Shown piece by piece: positions 36,725 through 49,111 of a DNA stretch of 64,000 nucleotides (position 1 is its first letter; each line of letters opens with the position of its first letter). The notes beneath the pieces are model-generated. The model was not told the origin of the DNA. It saw only the letters and a list, made by a program, of their open reading frames with translations, and searched no databases. Source of the DNA: Callorhinus ursinus (Eukaryota > Chordata > Mammalia > Carnivora > Otariidae); assembly GCF_003265705.1 (NCBI RefSeq), contig NW_020313057.1:8351820-8415819 (forward strand), given 5' to 3'. The translations under genes were made by a program, and so were the position numbers.

Positions 36725-37280
36725 CACATGTCCCCTGGGCTCCTCTTCCTCCTCTCTCTTCAGACCTCCACTCTTTTATCTGTCCCCTCCCTCTTCAGTC
36801 TCCCTCTCTTCTGTCTCTTCCTCTCCCATTGGTATGCATTCTCAAGTTTCTCCTCTATCAGAAAAATGGAAGTAAAAATCTTGACCTTGGCCCCTGTTGT
36901 TTCCAGTGGTCTCTCTCTCTTCCTTCTATTAAAAGGAATCTTTGTCCTCAACCTCAGCCCTGCGTGCTCCTTAACCTCTACAAACATTGGCTTCTATCCC
37001 TACTTCTCTCCCAGAATTTCCTGATGATCACCCCATTGTTCAATCCAGTGGACTTTTTTTCATTCCTTATTTAACTAACCCTTTCTGCAACCTTTGACAC
37101 TCATTTTTGGGGGGTTCATGACACTGCTTTCTCCTTACTTTCATTGGCCTAGCTTCCACCAAGTTTGTCTTAAATGTGTATATTTCCAGTGTTTCCTTCT
37201 GAACCCCCATCTCATAGTAATGGGCACCTTATCCTTAGCGATTTCAATTTTTCCCATTGTATCAGCCACCGTGTGTGTTT
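36725..37280 (+). mobile_element. L2 (LINE-2) reverse-transcriptase fragment, plus strand
   Basis: CAATCCAGTGGACTTTTTTT, then CTTTCTGCAACCTTTGACAC, then TTCATGACACTGCTTTCTCC parallels the L2 ORF2 segment that encodes the SATFDT-type reverse transcriptase motif (LTLSATFDTHF is readable at about 37073-37105, after an in-frame stop). The C/T-rich upstream half (36725-36980) is consistent with L2 but weaker. The overlapping frames at 36728-37282 are broken pieces of it. Confidence 0.6.
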
Positions 37281-38310
37281 GAAGGTGGAAACTATGAACT
37301 CCGGCTAGGTGGAAAACCAGCTCCTCGTCAGCAGTGTCACGTAAGGAAAATCACCAAATCCTCTAATCAGAACCCAAAGATATTGTCAGTACCTTGTAGC
37401 CACAGACTCCTGAGAACAATACTACAGTTTGTTGTAGCAAACAGACTATGAGGAAAAACAGGGTGCCTGAGTAAGAGGGTGCTAGGAAGAACCTACTATA
37501 GGATCTGGGTATTGGTTGGGTCATTGAGGGAGGACCGAAGGAGGAGAGCATATTGTCTAGATTGGGTGATATGGACAATAAACAAACAAACAAATAAGTG
37601 TAAATGTCACTTAATTTAACTTGAACAGCATCACATGGTCTATGTTTTTTGGAAGTGTCGTGCAGTTGAAAACGGGAAGTGGTTGGAGTGGTAGTAAAGA
37701 ATATAATTCTCATATACTTGCTCTGGAGAAAATCAGACAGAGAGATGGGCAAGCTGCCAAAATTGTTGGTCTTTCAGATAAAGTGCAGATGTTTCTCTTA
37801 AGTTTATCTGACTTCATCTGAACAATCCAAGTCTAGAAATCTGTTCGCAAATCTACCACAGTCAATTCTCCATCGAGAGTTCCAGTATCTCCCTGTGGAG
37901 TCTTTCTCACAGCATCTTACTCCCTTTGCGTCCTTGTTTTCCCATAAAATGAAAAATCACAACAGTGCTGTTAAGACATACTCAATGGAAACAAACTTCA
38001 GAAAGGGTTTGCAATGTTAACTAGAACGTAATTTAGAATTTCCCCAATACCTGATCTATGCTCTATTCAATAAGTTGGTTTCAGATTAGGTGAAGATGCC
38101 TCTGCCTTAAATTTTTGGATCAATCTCAGTAAGAAATTTAAGCAAGGAATCAGGCATCTAATTTGAATGCCATTATAAATACATATTTTGTAATTAAAGA
38201 ATTCATACTCTGCAGAATTTAAATGTTAGCTTCTTCATGATTATTGAATCCAAAACCCTCTTTTCATGATTGAGAATATAGGATGGTGTTTTTTATAGGA
38301 TTTTAATAAA
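37281..38310. other. Unique DNA, no gene seen
   Basis: No family recognised apart from a short (AAAC)n at about 37580-37594. The frames at 37257-37451, 37363-37752 (minus) and 37621-37821 contradict one another and show no domain. Confidence 0.4.
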
Positions 38311-38326
38311 AAGAGTCTGTTCTTAT

Positions 38327-38500
38327 GCACCTGGGTGGCTCAGTCGGTTGAGCATCTGCCTTCGGCTCAGGTTAGGATCCCAGGGTCCTGGGATCGAGCC
38401 CCACATCAGGCTCCCTACTAGCCTCCCTCACCCTCTCCCCACTGCTCATACTCTCTCTCACTATCTCTCTCAAATAAATAAATAAACCTTTTTTTTAAAA
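38327..38500 (+). mobile_element. Can-SINE, slightly shortened, plus strand
   Basis: Head GCACCTGGGTGGCTCAGTCG (first Gs lost), core ATCTGCCTTCGGCTCAGG and CCCAGGGTCCTGGGATCGAG, then a shortened waist after GGCTCCCTACTAG and tail CAAATAAATAAATAAACC. Probable duplication AAAAAGAGTCTGTTCTT / AAAAAAGCCTGTTTATG. Confidence 0.92.
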
Positions 38501-38639
38501 AAGCCTGTTTATGATGATTTACTTAATTATAACATTTTGCATTTTTGTAGCATTTATTTGGTCTAAATTTGTATATGGTCAGTCCAATCTAGTAAAGATA
38601 ACTTCAGTGACAGTCTTGATCATTTGCTTATCAAACACC

Positions 38640-38870
38640 CAGTTATAATAGAAATAATACTTATTGTTTGCTTACTAGGTGCTAAGTACTGTGTTAAACA
38701 TTTCACATAAATTATCACATTTAATCCCAACAGTAACTCCATGAAATAGGTAATATTATATTTTAGGTTTTATATAGATGAGGAAACTGGATTTAGCAAG
38801 TTTAAGGAACTTGCCCAAGGTCACACATAGCTTGTAAAATTTGCACTTGCTGCAATTATTCCAGGGCCTG
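38640..38870 (-). repeat. MIR-family SINE fragment, minus strand
   Basis: GGTGCTAAGTACTGTGTTAA, AATTATCACATTTAATCCCA, AGATGAGGAAACTGGATTTA and AACTTGCCCAAGGTCACACA follow the antisense MIR order closely. Confidence 0.8.
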
Positions 38871-39844
38871 AGCTTTCGAAGGGAAAATTCTATCACTGAG
38901 AACCTGCAAGTCCTGAGGCTGCATCAGCATGAATATTTTTAAGTAGCCCCGAATTACTTCCTCAGGTACTTTTCTCACAACCTCAAGTCAGTTCAACACA
39001 TATGCTGGGCCATCTGTAGCCCCTAAGACCCTGTACCAAGTGATTGTGAGCAGGCATCACCTAGAGAAGTGAAACTGGGCAGCCATTCTCAAGTTCTCAG
39101 CTCAGGGTTCGAAGCTAATGCAGGAAGAGGGCTGTGCTGTGTTCTTCTTCTGAGAGTCGGGTATCTCAGTAATGGGGAAATAGTCCAAGCCAGCAATACA
39201 CTTTATACTGCATGCACAGGTAACCCAACCGGCTAAATGCTGTTTGACAGTATTACAGAAGGAAGATCAGAATGAATTTGTGGCTGGAGCTAAATCCAAT
39301 GGTAAAATATTTCAAGGAGTTCTCTGACTACTTCACAAAACTAATCATCACGTTTAGTTATTTTTTGGAAGAGTCCCTCAGTATGTTTTTTTTCTTTGGG
39401 CATGAAGAAAATTTGAACTGAATTTCATTCCCTGTTGAAATAAGGATCAAGTCTTTGTGCTCCTGGACAATCGTTTTTTTTTTCTTTCTGTTTCTTTTTT
39501 TTTTTTCAAAATGGTTTCCAAACTCCATTTTCCACTTACTAAAATCTGTCCTGTTGTTTTCCATATACTTCACGTTGAACAATATGACAAAGCCCTTTTT
39601 TAGTCCCACATAATTTCTGAATAAACAGCCAACTGTGGACGTCATCAACAGACCATATCTATTTCCCTCTGTTTGTCCTTCATTTTTTAAAAATTGTGAA
39701 AATCAGAATAAGAACATGTTCAGTTACAGAGAAACTTCTAGATTAGATCCGGATAGAATATCCATTATCCCCAGTTAAAGAATTTAATTTCTGAGTACAA
39801 GGGGTGAATGGAAAAAAAAAATCACTATTTACTCAATGTTGACA
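38871..39844. other. Unique DNA, no gene seen
   Basis: No family recognised. T-runs at 39474-39506 give a Lys/Arg-rich minus frame that is not a gene. Confidence 0.4.
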
Positions 39845-39849
39845 GTAAC

Positions 39850-40040
39850 AATGAGTACCATTTATCATCTACCTACCCTATACCAGAAATTAAGATACTT
39901 TGCTTTATCTCACAATTCCTTACAACATTAAAAAAGTAAATATTACTCCCATTTTACAGATGAGAAACTAAAGCCCAGAGATGCTACACAAAGTGAATGA
40001 CAAAAGTTATTCACTAGTAAAAAGTCAGATTACATCCCAA
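39850..40040 (-). repeat. MIR-family SINE fragment, minus strand
   Basis: CATTTATCATCTACCTACCC, CTCCCATTTTACAGATGAGA, AACTAAAGCCCAGAGATGCT and TATTCACTAGTAAAAAGTCA follow the antisense MIR pattern. A younger Can-SINE inserted at its right edge. Confidence 0.75.
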
Positions 40041-40057
40041 TATTACTTTAACAAACT

Positions 40058-40254
40058 TTTTTTTTTTTTAATAGAGAGAGAGAGAGCTTGAAAGCTGGGG
40101 AAGGGGAAGAGGGAGGGGGTGAGAGAGAATCTCAAGCAAGACTCTGCACTGAGCTCAGAGCCGGACAAGGGGCTCAATCTCAGGACCCTGAGGGCATGGC
40201 CTGAGCTGAAATCAAGAGTCAGATGCTTAACTGACTGAGCCACCCCAGCGCCCC
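40058..40254 (-). mobile_element. Can-SINE, older subfamily, minus strand
   Basis: T-run and (GA)n, then AATCTCAAGCAAGACTCTGC, CTGAGCTGAAATCAAGAGTC and head GAGCCACCCCAGCGCCCC. The duplication ACTTTAACAAAC lies at 40045-40056 and 40255-40266. The frame at 40043-40360 is a translation across it. Confidence 0.93.
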
Positions 40255-40267
40255 ACTTTAACAAACC

Positions 40268-41082
40268 TAATTGATACTTTAAATTGCAGACGTCCCTATT
40301 GTTTCTAAGCCCTACTAAAAAATAAGCACCATAAAATTGGCCACAGAGAGCATTAGTCATAGAATGTAAACTAAATCATTAATTGAACCACACAGATCTT
40401 TTAGTTTTGCTAAATAGCTATTGCTCTAAAAAAAAAAATCACAGATGTCCCCAGGGCGGGTGGCGGTGGGGAAGGAGAGTTCTTGCCACTTTTCATTTCT
40501 GCTACTGCCAGGTTGCCAGGCAGAAGCGTCTCTTAAAACTCTGACTTTGGGATAAGATAACCCCCCTCAACTCTTATGCTCTACTTCTCCACAGTAAGAC
40601 ATTGCAAATGGCAGGTACAAAATCCAGCTTCAATGGGAGCCATCCGGAGTCACTGGCAGGCAAGTTATAGGGATATATGAGGATATCATAGGAAACAGAA
40701 TCCATATCAGTCATTTCTGAAATAAAATTAGATGTGTACTTGAGGCAATATGTCATCCCCGCCCCCCAAGTTTAACTCTTTTCAACCTCCATCTCCTTTT
40801 GTTGACTGGCTTCTTAAGTTCCCCTCTAAATCAAGCCCAGAGTCCCCCTCTCCAACTCTCTTGGGCAATGAAGAAGAAAGATTTTTCCTGCCTAGTTTCC
40901 TTAGGACTTTCCTCAAGTGAAGAATGGAAGAGTCTCACATTTTCCAGTCCCCTGACACCTGAGGAATCATGCTCCCTGGAGATCTCCTCAGAAATGTTTG
41001 TTAATTCTTCTCTTCACTAGCAGTTACTGGTACTCTGTCTGCTCCTGGACTTAGTTAATTCTGTTTTTTAAAACCCTTTTCT
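40268..41082. other. Unique DNA, no gene seen
   Basis: No family recognised. The 73-residue frame at 40799-41020 (Ser-rich) lacks a domain. Confidence 0.4.
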
Positions 41083-41293
41083 GGGGCACCTGGGTGGCTC
41101 AGTCGGTGAAGTGTCTGCTTTCTGCTCAGGTCGTGATCCTGGAGTCCAGGGATGGAGCTGCGCACATTGGGCTCCCTGCTCAGCGGGGAGCCTGCTTCTC
41201 CCTCTCCCTCTGCCCCTCCCCCACCCCACTCTCCTCTCTCACTCACTGTCTCTGTCTCTCAAGTAAATAAATAAAATCTAAAAAAAAAAAAAA
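41083..41293 (+). mobile_element. Can-SINE, full length, plus strand
   Basis: Head GGGGCACCTGGGTGGCTCAG, core AGCGGGGAGCCTGCTTCTCC, tail CAAGTAAATAAATAAAATC and A13. Duplication AAACCCTTTTCT / AAACCCTTTGCT. Confidence 0.94.
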
Positions 41294-43475
41294 CTCAAAC
41301 CCTTTGCTGATTCATTTTCATTTCTTTTTTAGTGCCTCACATTTCTGCCCCAGGTGCTGAATGAAACCTATCTTAAACCCGAATTAAATGTGTCTTATTC
41401 TACCTACGATACCTTCCGACAAACCATGCTATGCCCACAACCAATTGACATTTAAAACACAGAATGTACACACACACACCCCCACACCCACATACTCACA
41501 CCTATCTATTGAATATCCAGGAGACAAGAGCTACAGCTGTTAACTATAAAGTGAAATTCATGGTACACCCGAATTTATTTATTTGTGTTACTTTAGAGCT
41601 TTTTCTGACATAGACTATGAGAATTCTTTAATATACTATAATGCTTCAAGAATAAATATTCATTTCCAGGAAAATGCCTTTCTTGAGTTATTTATTTGAG
41701 AATAATAATAATAGATCATTGGAAACTGTAAACCTGGAAAATGACTCAGAATAGCAGCAGGAACCTGCCCAAATTGTCCTGTTTCCTTCCTTTCAAACTT
41801 CTGCATGCTTAATCCCAGTAAGTCAATTTTTTATTTCAAATGAAATGCCCTCTAATGATAACGTATGACCAAATGATTAAAATAAAGCTAGTCTTTCCTT
41901 CCTTCCTTCCCTTCTTCTTTCCCTCCTTTCTTTCATTTTCCCTTCTTCATTTCTATTACTGAAAATTCATAGTAGAAAGATGTTTTAAAGTTTACCAGAA
42001 GAATTGAATTGGTCTTTCTAATCATCCACTTAGTACCTGTGAATTCGTAAAAAATGATCACAGGCATTAACTGTACTCATTTGGGTAGCAATAAAAAAAA
42101 GTAATTCTAGGATAATTCAAAGCTGTATCTATCAATTCCACTTAATATAAATAGAGAATTTTCCTTCTTTAGGTTGCCTTCTTGATAAGTCAATGCAAGC
42201 TGCCATATAATCAACTGAACTGATTGTAATGATAGTCAAAATTAAGAAATTTGCTATCACTCATTTCTTTTTTTCTGAAATGCTGTAATCTCTGAAGAAT
42301 GAAGATAAGCAATTCATCTTTACCGCTGAGATTGTCAGAATATGTATTCTTGGAACATAAAGTCACACTTTTCATGCTATAATAAAACACTCATACTTTG
42401 ATGTTGCTCCAAAGCCAAAATGATGCTGCCTGCAGATAGTAAAATTCTCTGGGGGTTCATCTGTGAGAAACTGAGGTCAACCTTTGACCCCGGTGTTGCA
42501 TCCAAATAACAACAACCAAAATGTAACTTATTACACATTGTCAAGTGTGGAGATACAACATCAGCAGCATATGTAGAAATGTCAAATAGGTATGTGGGAA
42601 ATGAAATACAGGTATATCAGTTTGTAGTAATAGAAAATTATCTCTAATTCCCCTTATTTAAAGCAGATTGCTCTGAAACTGTAATTGACTTTGCAATTTT
42701 GCACATTTGAACTTTATTGCTCTGCTTACCATTTAAGTAAAAATATCTATATCTGTATCTTTTTAAACTAGCAATTAGCTTCTCACATGAACAAATATCC
42801 CTCCTTTGACCAATCGAATATAAACATAAATACTTGACCAGATTTGACCGAAATCACGCTACATGGAAAGTCCTTGAAACACCCACAAATGTGTAGAAAA
42901 TAAAAATAGTATGGATTTGGAGAGATTACAATTTAAATATTTTCCAATAGGATGCAAACCAACCTTTTCACTTTTGCGAGAGCATCGGGAGGCTATTTTT
43001 CACCTTGTTGGCTTCCTCAATAGTGTGAGCCTCTTGTAAGTCACCTGCGAAACAGTAAAAGGGAGATTGTAATCTCTGTGTCCAGTCCCGAGCGTGTTTA
43101 CAATCATACTCACATGTCCTCCAAACGGGGACTCGTTTTTTCAATCTCACTACTTGTGCAGGTATTTACTTTAAAAAACACTGTAAAAACCTAAGACATA
43201 ATAGTAAAACACAAATTAAATTAAACAGCAAAACAAAAACATCAACACAATCAAGAAACAAAAACACCCCAAAACCTTATCTTTTATTTTTTCAAAAGTT
43301 ATTCTTGAAGAGTTTTAGAATTTGAAAGCCACTGAAACAGGGGCACTGGTCAGATCCAATATATTAATTTCCAAAAAGGTGTTTAATGGGCCTCTCAAGG
43401 AACATTTCTTAAATCCTAAACATAACCATAATAGGGATGACTCTCATTAATAGATCATGACTCATGTTTTAAGCC
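41294..43475. other. Unique AT-rich DNA with small simple repeats, no gene seen
   Basis: Contains a short (CA)n at about 41467-41500 and a polypyrimidine (CCTT)-rich tract at 41892-41950. Otherwise no family, exon or RNA recognised over about 2.2 kb. Confidence 0.45.
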
Positions 43476-43484
43476 ATGCAAACT

Positions 43485-43660
43485 ATTTCTAGTGTTCACC
43501 ACGACTCTGTGAGGTGATAGGATTTATCTCCCTTTTCTAGACAAAGGAGCCAAGACCCACTAAATTTAAATGTCTTGCTCAAAATCATACCACTAGTAAA
43601 GGGCCGAGCATTGGTCTGAATCCTGCTCAGCATAGCTCCAAAGCTCTTTACATGTTCCAT
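43485..43660 (-). repeat. MIR-family SINE fragment, minus strand
   Basis: CACGACTCTGTGAGGTGATA, TCTCCCTTTTCTAGACAAAG, TGTCTTGCTCAAAATCATAC and ACTAGTAAAGGGCCGAGCAT, then CTCCAAAGCTCTT, follow the antisense MIR order. Confidence 0.75.
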
Positions 43661-44940
43661 GTTGTTTCCAGTTGCCTTCAGGCAAAGCATTCCTGGTCAT
43701 CACAGATCAATAATGATTATCTGCAAGTGAGCAAGCTAGAAAAAGGGAAAACTGAAATTTCTGGCTTGTATGTTTGGTTGCCACCATTATAATTTCTTAC
43801 AGTTCCCTACTCCAAAGACCATATTATTTCCTAACAAAATGGGGAAAAATGTAATCTATTTTGTGAGCTCACCCCCTGTTTGGTTAATAAAATACCTAAC
43901 TTGAATTGATGAATTTATTCCTTTAGGCGTGTCAAAGCTCTATATTTGAAAAGTATAAAATGCACAAAGGGGCCATTTTTGTTATCTTTTAAAATAATCA
44001 AAACTTGCCTCACTACTTAGAATTTAAACTTAATTTTCAATCATTGGTTGATAGAGTCTTTATGTCAATTAGATACAGCTACCTAACCTCTGACTCTGTT
44101 GGAACCTATTTGACATCACAAGTTCCACGTCTCTCAAAAGAATACTCAACACCCTCACCCAAACCGTAAGGGAAGTTTTTAATTTTGATTATTAAATTCC
44201 TTTGGCTACAAGAGATGAGACACACCCCTAAAGAAAATGAGAATAAAAGTATGTTCTTTCCAAGAAAGGACAATGAACATATTTCCACAAATACCCAAAG
44301 AGTGGGTCAGACACTAACTTCCTGCCATGGCCACCAGCTTGGTGATCCTCCAAAACTTGCAGGGTAGGTATAGATTATTGCTAAATGTAGCTCCTGCTCA
44401 ATAAAGTTTAAAGACTTGCTCCAGATCTCCCCACTCTCCAACACACTCAAATACACATCCACGTATTACATTTTGTCTTAAGAATCATGAAGACATAAAC
44501 TATAAGGACATAATATGGGGAAATTTTGATCTAGGTTCTCTATTCCTGGCAGAACCAATACATAATTATTGGGTGGATGCCCTATGAAAAAGTTGTTCAA
44601 GCTCATGCTTTGGTGGTAGAATGGAAATGATTATCGGAGTACCTGGTAACAGTAAGAAAGAAAATGAAGACACATAGTTATTTCTTTCCCTGCTGTCTTC
44701 TTTGGTGAGGAACACCATCGCCTATCCTACAGTTTAAAGAACAACACTAAACAGTGACACTCCAGCCAAATTCAAGTTATCCGTGTGTTTTAATTGGCTA
44801 ACCTAATGTCATATAAAATTTTGAATTTGCTGCCAATATTTCTCAAGAAAGAACATCTTACACAAAAATCCATATTCTAATTCTTTTGAAAAATCAAACA
44901 TCTGTGCACTGTCACCAGAAATTCTTCCTGGATCAAAGTG
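43661..44940. other. Unique DNA, no gene seen
   Basis: No family or exon recognised. Opposed frames at 44106-44367 have no domain. Confidence 0.4.
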
Positions 44941-44957
44941 AGAGATTCATTCATTTA

Positions 44958-45153
44958 TTTTTTTTTTAAAGATTTTATTTATTTGACAGAGAGAGACACA
45001 GCGAGAGAGGGAACACAAGCAGGGGGAGAGGGAGAGGGAGAAGCAGGCATCCTGCTGAGCAGGGAGCCCAATGCGGGGCTCGATCCCAGGACCCTGGGAT
45101 CATGACCTGAGCCGAAGGCAGACGCTTAACGACTGAGCCACCCAGGTGCCCCA
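44958..45153 (-). mobile_element. Can-SINE, full length, minus strand
   Basis: T-run, AAAGATTTTATTTATTTGAC, core GAGCAGGGAGCCCAATGCGG and head GAGCCACCCAGGTGCCCC. A perfect 17-bp duplication AGAGATTCATTCATTTA lies at 44941-44957 and 45154-45170. Near-consensus, so young. Confidence 0.95.
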
Positions 45154-45413
45154 AGAGATTCATTCATTTATACCAATGTTGAAATGTACCTAGCATTCTT
45201 AGAAGAGTTGAGTAAAATACTTAAGAAAGACCAAAGATGAGATCATTTTCTAATTTCTTTTTTTGTGCTTTTTTTATTTCTTTCTAATCTGAGATTGGGG
45301 GAAAGACAGGTCAGGGAATTTGAAAGCAAGGCAGGAGAAGAGGTACCAGCAAGTTTAGCATGATTGCTCTCTTCTTAAGAACGTATTTTGAAGCAATTAT
45401 ACACATTACATTT

Positions 45414-45583
45414 TATTTTTATTTATTTACTTATTAAGATTTTATTTATTTATTTGACAGAGAGAGAGAGCACAAGCACGGGGAGTGGGAAAGGGAGAAG
45501 ATGTGAGGCTCGATCTCAGAACTCTGAGACCATGACCTGAGCAAGAGGCAGACGCTTAACCGACTGAGCCACCCACGCACCCC
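45414..45583 (-). mobile_element. Can-SINE with internal deletion, minus strand
   Basis: Tail TTAAGATTTTATTTATTTAT, GAGAGAGAGCACAAGCACGG, then GGGAGAAGATGTGAGGCTCG, where the usual CAGGCTTCCTGCTGAGCAGGG block has been skipped, and head GAGCCACCCACGCACCCC. Duplication CATTACATTT at 45404-45413 and 45584-45593. The missing block is about 30 bp. Confidence 0.92.
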
Positions 45584-45593
45584 CATTACATTT

Positions 45594-47882
45594 GATACGT
45601 ATGCCTAGTGATATTCCAATGTATCCATTATAGAGAAAGTTCCTTACCTTCTACAGAGTCTCACATGGTGAGAATGCAAGCTTACTTCCCAATTAGAAAA
45701 TAATCTCTCAGTGCATCTACCACGATGTATTGCCATATAAATGCTCAAAACTAACAAGAAAATTAATGCAGAAAGGGATAGAGAAGTGTTTTGGGTTGCA
45801 CGGAAGATTGTTGTGTACCTGTGTCAAACTGCTTTCACTATTTAACAGTGCTTTAACTTTTAGGAAACAGGTGCCTTTGGTTAAATGTGCCGTAATAAAT
45901 CATCTCTGTGAAATCAAAGTAGGATTGCAGTTAAAAGCAAAATTTTCCAGTTTGTTAGATGATGGTAATTGTACCCATGTCAAAACCCTATGATGCTCTG
46001 GAGAAAGAGACTACGTGTTAAGGCAGATAAAAATCAATATAAATTGATTACTTATGTTTAAGTGAGAATAACTGTCAAAAACTAAGTTATAAAAATGGAG
46101 CTATATGGATAGGAAAATCTATCTGCAGGTACTTGTCCCAGGGTCCCAAGTCCAAATTCCCCTGGACTTTAATTGAGTGGTTGTTTACCTGTGGTTCATG
46201 GACCCTTAGACATTCACAGGAGAGCTTTAGGAGGTCAGACCATGAAGCCCAAAAATTGAAAACAAAACATGGTATGTATTCGGTTTTGATTTTTTTTTGT
46301 TTTTAGGAAGAGGACCTATAATTTTAATCCATTGCACAAACCTTATTATAATTTACTCATAAACACTGAGAGGAATATAACAACTATAATTTGGCTCATT
46401 TATTTAATAAGGTTAACCAACGAGTCAGTTATAACTTGGATCATTATTCACTTATGTCAAAGGGCCAAATGACAGCCAACATTTAATCGGGCTGCTACAA
46501 GAGTGGCAAGTTTCTACCTGCAGCTCGGCATCCACTGCTCAGCTGCCTACATGAGGCGTTGAGTTCATAGCTACGATATCAAATGACCTCACATTTCATA
46601 ACTGTGAAAATAGACCTAGGGTTTTCTGAAAAAGGAAAAATCTGCTTTTTCTCCCAACAGCTTGAGGGGCATCAGAATGGAAAGGGTATCGGTGGAGGGA
46701 AGACTGTTGATGAGAAAGAGCAGGAAATAGCTTTTGTGGGGTTATTTTACATGTTACAAAACTCTGGGTGAGAGTTGATTTATAGAAAAATCTGCAATAA
46801 TAAGTGCATTTTCTACAGCAACAATCTTTCCTTAACAAATTCATAGTCTTAAAGAATTCGATGAATTGTATATGCTACTTCAGGGAAGAAAACTTTAATG
46901 ATTCAGAGAAAACAATACCCTTTCCCTTTACTGTCTTAAAAGTACATTTTGAGGATTCTCTATTATCTACTCTTAGACTGATTGTATATCCTGTGGTTTT
47001 CTTTTTCTTCTTGAGGCAAGGAATGGAAAAAGGGGGGGAAAACATTTACAATGAGGCTTTTCCTTCGAATTGTCAACTGATAAATATAATTTCTCTGTAT
47101 TTTTGCTTCACTGATCGGAAAGGCTGGTCGTTAATAGCCTTTTATTACAAACTTCCTTTAGTACGCAGCCCAGCAATTAGACATGGGCACGTTCTGTGAC
47201 CCCTCACTGCCTTGCCACCAGCTTTGATCACAACTTTGCTCAGCGACACACATCTAATAACCAGGAGTGGCATGAACTGAACCATCAACACCTCGATTTA
47301 TTCCTCAACCCACATCCTCGGCCAAATAGGGGTGTAATTAGCTATTATGCCAACTGCCAATATTACCCGATCCTGTGTTCAGGTTAGGGTAAAAAAAACA
47401 CAAAACAAAAACAGAACAGAACAAAAAAACACAAAAGTCATGCCTCAATACAAACAAAATCATGAAGACAGCACAGCAGGAATTTCAGCATCAGTGATGA
47501 GCTGGTACAGCAGCTTGGAAGCAAAGTAATATTGCAATCAGTTTTGTTGCTTTGCGTTGCCTTCTGTGAAGTGTTTTAAATCTAGTAGAGTAGAACTTAA
47601 AAGAGAAAGGACGCTTGGGAAGGAATGCAGTCAGGGACAAGCCAGATTCTTCTCCAGTAACAGTCTAAGCTGTAGAATCCAAAATTATGAACGTTCAGCC
47701 GGGCATAGCTCTTAACATAGAAAAGAATTGAGAAATGATCACCAAATTTTTTTTTTCATCTTCACTCATGGATACAAGAAATAGAAATGGCTTTGACTTA
47801 ACAGTGCCTGCCCCAAAAATGCAACCCCAAGGGCAACATAAAACAAACCAACTAAAATTCCCGTAACCAAAAGTTCTACATC
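45594..47882. other. Mostly unique DNA, no gene seen
   Basis: About 46140-46330 (GTGGTTCATGGACCCTTAGA and GAGGTCAGACCATGAAGCCC, then AGGAAGAGGACCTATA) resembles an old hAT-type MER element of the 'ggtccatggaccc' class, which I cannot name. Frames at 45730-45993, 46596-46844 (minus) and 46804-47199 show no domain. A-rich low-complexity sequence lies at 47389-47435. Confidence 0.4.
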
Positions 47883-48070
47883 AGTGGTCTCAGACTGTAA
47901 TGTTTCCCGAATCACCTGGGGATCTTGTTAAAAATGCAGATTCTAATTTGGTGGGTCTAAGGTGGGACCAGGGTTTGAGCATTTCTAACAGCGCTCCCCG
48001 CCCCCACCCCTGCCCTGAGGTGAAGCTAATGCCACTGGTCCTTGAACCCCACTTTGAGTAGCAAAGTGCT
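47883..48070 (+). mobile_element. MER5A hAT-Charlie element, plus strand
   Basis: Starts CAGTGGTCTCAGACTGTAAT, then GAATCACCTGGGGATCTTGT, GGGTCTAAGGTGGGACCAGG and GATGCCACTGG-like CTAATGCCACTGGTCC, and ends CCACTTTGAGTAGCAAAGTG. The CAGTGGT terminal motif and internal order are those of MER5A. Nonautonomous and nearly full length. Confidence 0.88.
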
Positions 48071-48405
48071 AGGTAACTCAGAGTAACCATTTTTAGCCAG
48101 ATTAGTCCTCAGCATGGTCTGTTTGTCACTTCATTTTCATTTAAAGATATTCTGGACTGTCCTGCTGCCTCCTCCACACAGGATTCGAAGTATCACGTGA
48201 CATTTAGAATGAGCTCTGAAGAAGACCATGAAATATTCTTCCTCAGAGACACTAAAACTTCATGACATAACTGATAAAGATTTGTTTTCTTATTATTGTG
48301 GTAAATGTGGAATATATAAAAACATTGTAATCAGGAAAACAATAATCACCCATAATCTTGTTTTTCAGAGATGGGCTCCTAACATATTGATATATATTTC
48401 TCATT
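48071..48405. other. Unique DNA, no gene seen
   Basis: Nothing recognised. Confidence 0.4.
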
Positions 48406-48423
48406 AGAATCAAAGGTACTTAT

Positions 48424-48622
48424 GGGGCTCCTGGGTGGCTCAGTGAATTGAGCGACTGATGCTTGATTTCAGCTCAGGTCTTTATCGCAGGTTTGTGAGA
48501 CTGAGCCTTGTGGAGGGCTCTGCACGCAGCACAGAGTCTGCTTGTCAGTCTCCCTCTCCTCTGCCCCTAATGCGTCCTCTCGCTCTCTCAAATAAATAAA
48601 TACAATCTTTAAAAAAAAAAAA
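48424..48622 (+). mobile_element. Can-SINE, older core, intact duplication, plus strand
   Basis: Head GGGGCTCCTGGGTGGCTCAG, core TGATGCTTGATTTCAGCTCA and GAGGGCTCTGCACGCAGC, tail CAAATAAATAAATACAATC and A13. A perfect 17-bp duplication AGAATCAAAGGTACTTA lies at 48406-48422 and 48623-48639. Confidence 0.94.
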
Positions 48623-48859
48623 AGAATCAAAGGTACTTACACATTTTGGACCTAATTCTTTTCACTTAACATGTTATTATGTACTGTTGCTGTTTCATTC
48701 AGTCTTCTTCTGAAAAATGAGATTTAGTATTCTGGTACTTTGGAGGTACTATAATTTATGGAATGGTTTCCTTTCATACAATTGTTATGTTGCTTCCAAA
48801 ATTTCCTTATTTAAAATATCACAGAAATAGCGTGATAAAATTTTTCAAATACCTATCGC

Positions 48860-49068
48860 GGGGCGCCTGGGTGGCTCAGTTGGTTAAGCGTCTGCCTTCG
48901 GCTCAGGTCATGATCCCAAGGTCCTGGAATCAAGCCCCACGTTGGGGGGGGTCTCTCCTCAGCGGGGAGTCTGCTTCTCTCTCTCTCTCTCTGTCCTCCT
49001 GCCCCTCTACCCCACTCCTGCTGTCTCTCGCTTACTCTCTCTCAAATTAATAAATAAAATATTAAAAA
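48860..49068 (+). mobile_element. Can-SINE, full length, plus strand
   Basis: Head GGGGCGCCTGGGTGGCTCAG, core GCGTCTGCCTTCGGCTCAGG, a run GTTGGGGGGGG where the consensus has GTCGGGCTCC, a (CT)n waist and tail CAAATTAATAAATAAAAT. Duplication AAATACCTATC / AAATACCTGTC. It forms an inverted pair with the minus-strand SINE 43 bp further on. The 95-residue frame at 48763-49050 reads through it. Confidence 0.94.
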
Positions 49069-49111
49069 AAATACCTGTCACTGTTATAACTTCTTTTCTA
49101 CAGGTCTTTTA